From Diogma glabrata (lineage: Eukaryota; Arthropoda; Insecta; Diptera; Cylindrotomidae), in contig OY856186.1 in assembly GCA_963693315.1 (NCBI GenBank), forward strand, positions 456,751,217 through 456,815,216: DNA of 64,000 nt, written 5' to 3'. A model generated the notes under the pieces. That model was not told where the DNA came from. It did no database searches and worked only from the letters and a program-made list of their open reading frames with translations. Positions 57,249 through 64,000 of this stretch are shown here, in pieces. Positions within the stretch are counted from its first letter, which is position 1. Each line of letters starts with the position of its first letter. Both the position numbers and the translations under genes were made by a program.

Positions 57249-57455
57249 CGCCTCAACGGCGTAATCGATAGCGTGTCTGCCCAAAGATTCGAGCCGGGCA
57301 CTGACGAGGGTAGGTTCGAATCCGATCCGAAACACGTAAAATGTGAATTGTAGTTTTTTTCTGAGAAACTTCAAAAAAACCATACCTTTGAATTGAAAAT
57401 ATTCCAATTACTTCTTTACTTACTTGAGTTTAATTGATCTCAAAAATCCAAAATA
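57249..57455 (+). mobile_element. tRNA-derived SINE
   Basis: The head is tRNA-like: an A-box-like ggcgtaatcgatagcg at 57258-57273 and a perfect B box GGTTCGAATCC at 57313-57323. A tRNA-unrelated body follows (gatccgaaacacgtaaaatg, tttttctgagaaacttc, tttgaattgaaaatattcca, gagtttaattg). The body matches 61419-61565, which proves dispersal. The head is longer than a tRNA (an extra segment around gattcgagccgggcactga), so it is not a working tRNA gene. Confidence 0.8.
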
Positions 57456-60400
57456 AGACATTAATTTAATTTGTTTTAATAAACTTTTACATGTAGCTGA
57501 GTATAGCTCTCATAAACAATGACGCTGAGCAATTCTTTTCAGCTCTTTTTTGTTCAAAAATTTGATCCCGAATAAAACTAAGTAGTTTTCTTAGAGCTCA
57601 TTTCAATTATAACCAATTATAATATTTTGTTACATAGTAATATGTAAATAAATGAATTACAAATTTTCCGTTTTGAATCTCTGAAACTCAATAATTTTAA
57701 ATCTAAGAACCTGAGCTACAATTTTACAGCGAAATACGAAGTCGCTTGAAAATAACCGTCGATTTCCATCCAACTGATTAAAGTATTTTAGTGTGAAAGG
57801 GATCGTAAGATGTATTTAAATAAATAAGCATCTCTAAAATTTCATTCCCTAAACCATACTTCGTTGATATTTACATACAACATTTTATAACACGTTTAAT
57901 GTAATCGCTCAAACATTGGTTGTTAATCGATTATCAGACTTATAAGAAAACCTTACCTCATTGAACAACTTATTCATAGAGATAGACAAGTAAAAAATTA
58001 AAAAAATAACACAGACTTGGTCCTTTTATACGAAAAGCTAAATAAATTTTTTCAAAGTTCATTTTAATTAAAACTAAAGCTTTTTTTTCATTCTTCTCCC
58101 TCAACTTCTTAGCCGTGAAAATACGACTTACATAGAGTTATGTGAGATGGACGTTAGCATTTTATTTGTTCATTGCATTTATTTAATTTTTTTTAATGTG
58201 TAAATAGATGCTGCTTTTTTCTCGAGTAACTAAAAGACTTAAAGGATAAAAAATAATAATAAAACAGAGTTACGATGCAACAGTTGTAACAAGAAAAGAT
58301 ATTGTGTAAACTTTTTTAAGCAACTTCAACATGGAGGTACCGAGATTTTCCTTTGGAATCTTTAGCAAAAAGCTCGTATTTCAATTCACCCATTTTTTAA
58401 TTGCAAAAGACCAGTCGTAATATCAAATAAAATCAAATTAAAAATATAAAAAAAATTAAACAATAATAAATGATTGTATAAAATTGTCTTAACTTTGATT
58501 AAGTTTTATTGGGATATAAAACGAAAGAAAATGAAATCAGAGAAAGGCAAAAATAAGAAAAAAAAATTCTTTAATTTTCCAACAGATAATTCAATTTAAG
58601 TAACATAATCCCTGTCAAAATTTTACTTGTGTTGGATTTTTATAGGATTATGTGGATAAATTAAAAAAATAAAAATAAATATTTCAAAGAATAGAAATGG
58701 TGGATTAAACGAGTTTTATAATTTAAAGATTAAGGATTATGAAATTGTTTGATTGAAACGTAAACCTTTCACGTAAAATATAATAAACTTATAATAATCA
58801 TATAAAAATTGACGACATTGTTTTAAATAACTGTTTTGTGGAAATAAATTGCGTTAATTGGCTTTTATTATTAATTTAACTTAAAGAAACCAAAAAATAA
58901 TGGTAACACAATTAAAAGTTGTCACACAATGTCGCCCACAACTAATAACTTATTTATAGAGAGAAAAGTTTTGAGTTTTTCAAACAATTTTCAACTTAAT
59001 TTTGTTGTTGTTGTTGTTGGTGTAAAATATTAATAAGAATATACAAAAATTGGTTGTTAAGAGTTTAGTCAGGTAAAAGTTTATGGAAAACTTTGATTTT
59101 TTGTTTTTCATTTTACTTATAAATTTTACTGATTAAATATTAATGAGGCAAATAAAGTGATGGTTTTGAAAAGGGTTGAAATTGGTTGATCGATCAATTT
59201 GTTCTGTTTATCGAGCATGAGATTTATATCAAAATTTTCTTCAGATAAGAATAAATGGTTCGAACAGAATATATATCAACAATACATTAGCATTGCATAA
59301 AAGTTAATCGGTCAACAAAATAATTTCTTTATACGACACGAAATCCCAGTCTGCTTTCTTGAATAAATTTCCCTACAAAAATAATTTATTAAATTGTAAA
59401 AGGGTGCGCGTGTTTTACATATACATCATCTTTACTTATGTTGTTTGCAATTTCATAGTAATATACCTCCATTTACATCAATACCATTCCATTGAAGCGG
59501 TTTTTTATTTTATTTGTTGAACTGAACATTAACGATAAAACTACTATTTGAATGAATTTTTTTATTTTATTTAATTAATAACAATTGTGGGATGGACAAT
59601 TTGAGATGGTCGAGCATTTATACACCAAACTAATTTTTTATGTTTTAATTTTAATAAAGATAAAATTACATAATTAGGTGTGGCGATGAATATATGAAAA
59701 TTAATTTTATTGAAATTTTATTTTTATTTCAATGATTATGGTGGTTGTTGTAGTTTTTGATTCAATTAATATGAGTACGTTTCATATATCATGAAATTGG
59801 AAATATGAGTAATTTTTTTTATAATTATAAAATAAAAATCACAGGAATATGAAAATTGACGAAATTAGGTTAAGTTGGGTTATTCGGGTATGAAAAAGAA
59901 GAGATTGGTATTAATGAATTTTGAAGTGTTTTACAGAATATCTATTTTCTGATAAATTTGATATGTTTTTAATAAAATAAATTAAAAAAAGTAACATGAG
60001 AATTTTGTAACAGTAAATTCTTTTATTTCCAACAGTATTTGAAAGTACGGGTGTTTGCTTCAACTATACCTAGATATTCATGATTGAGAAGAGATTGGTT
60101 CAGTTGTAAATGGTACCCTAATGGTTTAAAGTTTGAAAATCGTAATCATAATCCATAATCGCATAATCCTTTGTATATATCTGGTTCTTATTCCCTCTAG
60201 TTTAAGAAGAGTTTGACGCATTGATAGATATATTATTTGGCCAGAGTTCGTTTCACAAAATCCTTTGATACACTGATTTCCCGTTCAGAACCAGGCTCCA
60301 TAAGGGCTCCTAACTAACTGAAAAGTATTCTTGTGGACTTATTTCACACAATTCCTACACAAGTGTTCTTGACCAAGAATTAATTCACATAAAGCAATTG

Positions 60401-61264
60401 TATTGTTATTTTCTAAGAGTTTTTGCTGTAGCCGGGAATGCATTTCTCAGGTTTTTTTCTAGATTTCATCTAATAGTTCGTGGTAGTTCCGTGAATTTTG
60501 AATATTTTTAAGTTTTGAAAGCTTCTATTTTTTAAATTACTTCCTTCGAGTAATCTCTGTACAGATCTTTAGATTTACTATAGACATGGTCTTGAAGGTA
60601 CTTGAAATGCATTAATAACAAAGCGATTGAATAATTAGTGCCAGTTCCTTTGTCGCATTTGCGAAAAAATGCTCGATTCAACAGACCTATAGTTGAAAAA
60701 TTGTCGAGTAACTCATTTTATTTATTTAAACCACTTACAGCGTAAGACAGAATTAATGCAAATCACTACTGTGGGCCAATAACTTTTATTCCACTTATAT
60801 TAAACTTGCAAAGCGTTCCACTAAAGAACTTTACACTGTCTTAAGGCATCAGGGTGTTGTTAGCCTTTGAAGAAAGAATATAGCTGAGTAGTTTACAATT
60901 ATAAGGAGAAAATTTGTGGAAGATTGGTTTAATGAACTTAACAGTCTACATGCTCTGTGTAATGTTTTTTCTGTTGATAAACCCTTAATTTCAATGTTTC
61001 GCAGATTATATATTACCCAATAATTATTTTATTAATTTACACAATAGTAAAAGTTATTGCTTTCAAAAGAAATTCAACATCGTTAGCAAGTATTTTTGTG
61101 TTATGTAATAAAAATCTTCATCGAAAGGAAGTGTTTCCCAGCCCTTGTTACTTGTTGCAGTTGTAACTCGTATTCTCCTAATAAGAAACTTTCCTTGAGG
61201 TAGTATAAGTATGGTTGGATAATCCTAGAGTATATCCAGTCTACATTTGCGCAGCGATGTATAT
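57456..61264. other. AT-rich DNA, nothing recognised
   Basis: About 3.8 kb of intron-like or intergenic AT-rich sequence with simple runs (gttgttgttgttgttgg near 59003). The 60060-60900 part is less AT-rich but shows no open frame with a recognisable motif. Confidence 0.5.
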
Positions 61265-61655
61265 TAAACAAAAAATTCTTTGTAAAAGGACAAGAAAAAA
61301 AACTATTACAAAATCAAAAATTGAAACTTTTTCAAAATTCTAAAAATGATGCAAAAATTATAACAAAATCAAAAATACAAACTTTTTTACAAATTCTAAA
61401 AATAATCCAAAAGTTTATAGGTTCGAAGAATTCGTCCGAAACACGTAAAATGAAGAGTGGGGTCTTTTTCTGAGAAACTTCCAACTAAACTTTTGAATTG
61501 AACAATTTCCAATTTCGTTACTTACTTTATAATTATGAGTTTAATTGTTCTAAGAAAATCCCCATTCCAAAAATTATTACAAAATTAAAAATCAAAACTC
61601 TTTTCAAAATTCCAAAATTATTTCAAAAATTATAATTAAATCAAACATTCAAACT
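61265..61655. repeat. Tandem array (reverse of 41010-41420) split by a SINE
   Basis: Units such as caaaattctaaaaatgatgc, aaaattataacaaaatcaaa and aatacaaac lie at 61305-61418 and resume at 61560-61650 (ccaaaaattattacaaaatt). They are the reverse complement of the units at 41010-41420. The interruption is the SINE at 61419-61565. Confidence 0.75.
61419..61565 (+). mobile_element. SINE copy, 5' truncated
   Basis: Starts at the B box region (aggttcgaagaattcgtccg) and then follows the SINE body of 57330-57455: gaaacacgtaaaatg, tttttctgagaaacttcc, tttgaattgaac and gagtttaattg. The tRNA-like A box is missing. Confidence 0.75.
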
Positions 61656-62100
61656 TGTTTTCTAACTGTTCCTGGTATTCAAAAGATGTGGAATCTGGAA
61701 TAACACAAAAGTTACTCTTTTTGTTAAAAACGACATTTAATCTGCAATAACTTGATATTTCCCAACTGTTCCTATAAGTTGGGATGAGTTGAAACTGGAA
61801 AGAACCATACTCCATGTCCGATTTCATGTTTGTAACGAAATTTGAACTTTTAGATATTTAGAAACTATTAAAGCATATGAAATACCCTTGGAAATCTCCT
61901 ATAACATCGAAAACATACTATTTATTTGCTAACATAAAGAAATTAATTTATCAAAAAAAATTAAATCAAACATTATACAAATTAAAATTCAAGCTTACAT
62001 TATTTTATCATCTTCAATGTTGTATTCATCGTGACTCACAATTCCTGATTGTTTAATATATTTAGCACACTCATTACATAGAAACAATGCTACATAACTC
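61636..62100 (-). pseudogene. Coding-like segments, unrecognised
   Basis: Two minus-strand stretches look like protein. 62100-61995 reads STSYVALFLCNECAKYIKQS and GIVSHDEYNIEDDKI and ends at a good donor-like gtaagc. 61827-61636 reads MEYGSFQFQLIPTYRNSWE, then NFCVIPDSTSFEYQEQLEN; an alternative frame there reads RYKHEIGHGVWFFPVSTHPN. A candidate acceptor (ctaaatatctaaaag) precedes the second. They could be two exons of a host gene or pieces of a transposon gene; I do not recognise the protein. Confidence 0.25.
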
Positions 62101-62830
62101 GTGCTTCCTTTGAGTGAGCGGCTCCAACAAAAAAAGTTTGCAAAAGAAAATTTTTTTTTTGAAACAACCGGCACTCTCACGGTCGCATTTATAAGGCCAG
62201 ATCAAAAAACCTTTTCTAAAAATGTGCGTTTTATTAATATCTTGGACAAGTTCGTAAATCAGCCCAATCCAACACATGGTTAAGAAAGTAGAAGCTTTAT
62301 ACTAGAAAAAAACTCTGTTTTTCAGATCCTTTATAACGGCCGTTTGGATTCTAACATTTTTAAAAACCTTCATAAATTTAGAATCTTTAAAACCTTTTTA
62401 ATCAGTTTCTTTCAAAAAAAAGACCTCTGTAGATGGAGGTTTCTGAGTGAGCGGCTCCAACAAAAAAGCTTGTAAAACAAAAAATGCGTTTGAATCAATC
62501 GGCGCTCTCACGGTTGCATTTGTGGAGCCAGATCAAAAACCCTTTCTTAAAAATGTGTGTTTTATTAATATCTTGGACAAGTTCGTAAATCAGAAAAATC
62601 TGACACATGGTTAAGGAACTATAGGCTTTATACTAGAAAAAAAAGTGTTTTTTTTAATCCGTTATAACGGCCGTTTGGATACTTATACTTTTAAAATCTT
62701 CATAAATTTAGAATCTGTGGAAACATTTTAATCCGTTTCTTATAAATATAAACCTCTGCAGTTAGAGGTTTTTGACTTGTTGGCTTCAACAAAAAAGTTT
62801 GCAACAATCCCCAACTACAATTTCCAAAAA
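62101..62830. repeat. Satellite-like tandem repeat, period about 333, 2.1 units
   Basis: Unit starts at 62112, 62445 and about 62774 (gagtgagcggctccaacaaa or a diverged form). Conserved internal strings are attaatatcttggacaagtt, cgtaaatcag, tataacggccgtttggat and cttcataaatttagaatct. Similarity between the first two units is about 80-85 percent by eye. Each unit junction carries cctctgtagatggagg-type inverted bases. Open frames across it are by-products. Confidence 0.85.
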
Positions 62831-63199
62831 CCTTATAACAGTCAATGTCAACCTTATAACAGTCAAAAAAATAAAAGATTTGAATAGAAGAAATTAATTT
62901 TTTTCTTAGAAATAAACTATTTTGATATTTTGCAGTAATTGCACGACATATGATACAGAGTAGCTTTGTGTCATAAATTGTCACACACATGTTCTGTGGT
63001 AGATTTGATATTTGTTTGTTGCAAAATTGGATAGATATAATTTTGCTTGTAGGTAGCTAATTTTCTTTTTAAAATTTGTTCGATATCTGTTTGAAATTAG
63101 TTTTGATGAGATATTTTTAGTTACCAATTAATTAAAACACTTTAAATATAGTTTATTAGAGTATATATTTAAATTAATTAATTATATTTATTTAGCAAG
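62831..63199. other. AT-rich spacer
   Basis: Contains accttataacagtcaa twice in tandem near 62830 and 62850; nothing else recognised. Confidence 0.5.
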
Positions 63200-63570
63200 G
63201 TGTGTACACTTCGTTGTCTAATTAATTACTATTTCTATTCTAATAATGTATACTTTTATTTCGAATGGATTTATGAGGTAAGCATTTATATTTGACACCG
63301 CACATGCCAAATATATTATTTGTTTTCCGGTGCTCGCTTGCACACGCCAAGCATATTTTGCTTACCGTTGCATTTCATTATTAAAGAAATATACCTTGTA
63401 CTTTTCTTTAATAATGAAATATAGTGAGCTCATAAAGACTCACTACACCTCCCTTCTTTTAGTGAATGATGTTCACATCATTCATGCCAATCGTCAATAT
63501 GAAAATTAATTGTATATGCAATTATCGTTATTATTATATTTGAAACGGCGCCTTGTTTCAAATAGTACAA
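63200..63570. repeat. Cluster of short hairpins (possible repeat end)
   Basis: Four inverted repeats in 200 bases: atttcattattaaagaaa/tttctttaataatgaaat (about 63374-63421), gtgag/ctcac (63424-63445), gaatgatgt/acatcattc (63464-63484) and tttgaaac/gtttcaaa (63539-63561). Composition is mixed (ccggtgctcgcttgcacacg at about 63329). Looks like the end or LTR of a transposon, but no partner is in the window. Confidence 0.5.
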
Positions 63571-64000
63571 TGAACGCATTACACTTATTAAAAATAACAA
63601 CAGTCTCTAAATTACAAATTTTAAAACAATATTTTTTTCTATGTTTATGATTCGTTTGTATGATTTTATTGTACTTAGACACTACGTACTCTTCCCTTCC
63701 TTTTTTGGAATAGCTGAAGGCTTAGTTTAATTAACAGCATTATTTAAATTCTTAAATTAAAAAAAAAAAATCCATAACGTATACATTTAAAAAGAATTAT
63801 CAAATTACTGAAATTCTATTTTTAATAATAATTAACTAACTATAAAAATGAAAATATTTAATTATAATTTTAAAAATAATTACTAACTGAAAGCAAAGCA
63901 TTCTAATATTAATATTTTTTATATTTAGCTAAATTTGATTAATTCTTAATTCTTAATTTTTCTTTAATCGATTCTTATGAACGATTTTTTCTTTTTTTGT
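63571..64000. other. AT-rich DNA to the end of the window
   Basis: No recognised features. Confidence 0.5.

Noticed and set aside
57249..57340. A functional tRNA gene
   Set aside because: A perfect B box is present, but the head is too long, the stems do not close properly, and the body recurs at 61419 as a SINE.
62074..62283. Short open frames on both strands
   Set aside because: They fall in the first unit of the 333-bp tandem repeat and are not preserved in the second.

Overview
The window is AT-rich (roughly 70 percent by eye) eukaryotic DNA with no dense gene organisation, no bacterial features and almost no intact reading frame above 120 codons. The transposon remnants it carries (Jockey-, R1-, RTE- and CR1/L2-like LINEs, a mariner, tRNA-derived SINEs, fold-back elements) fit an insect or other arthropod genome; I cannot narrow it further. 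It reads as a gene-poor or intronic region that has absorbed many insertions.

Layout. 1-2090: internally deleted Jockey-like LINE. 2150-2880: decayed DUF4780-like coding sequence and a possible RNase H scrap. 4520-11162: two copies (D and A) of an unclassified repeat family called G here. 11248-11900: RTE-like LINE tail and an unrecognised coding-like block. 13040-15361: repeat R3 copy a and a fold-back element with arms of about 430 bp. 18690-21470 and 25375-27870: G copies B and C. 29275-29943: R1-like reverse transcriptase remnant. 34300-35105: mariner remnant and a GGGTTCCGT repeat. 36000-43040: a mosaic of LINE pieces, G copy E, two tandem arrays and R3 copies b and c, ending in a poly(A) tail. 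46622-46673: candidate terminal host exon on the minus strand. 49715-56607: a 6.9-kb element with inverted repeats of about 730-760 bp, a 4-bp TAAT target duplication and a decayed transposase-like gene, filled with nested palindromes, a 607-bp tandem duplication and a tRNA-like relic. 57250-62830: SINE copies and satellite-like tandem repeats. 63200-63570: a cluster of short hairpins. The rest is AT-rich DNA with no recognised content.

The most interesting object is family G. Each better copy has a TATA-like end, a long noncoding part, a degenerate TG-rich stretch, an interior differing from copy to copy, a second TG-rich stretch, a conserved block (core gactctggcgaccccc) and an end with two short hairpins. 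In copy B the interior is an uninterrupted stretch resembling the C-terminal part of meckelin (TMEM67); in copy D it resembles the N-terminal half of a sterol O-acyltransferase (SOAT/ACAT). Both lie in sense from the TATA end towards the hairpin end, and copies A and C carry other coding-like fragments in that orientation. This looks like a non-autonomous element with conserved ends that captures host gene fragments. All identifications come from reading the sequence and from memory of protein families; no search was run.
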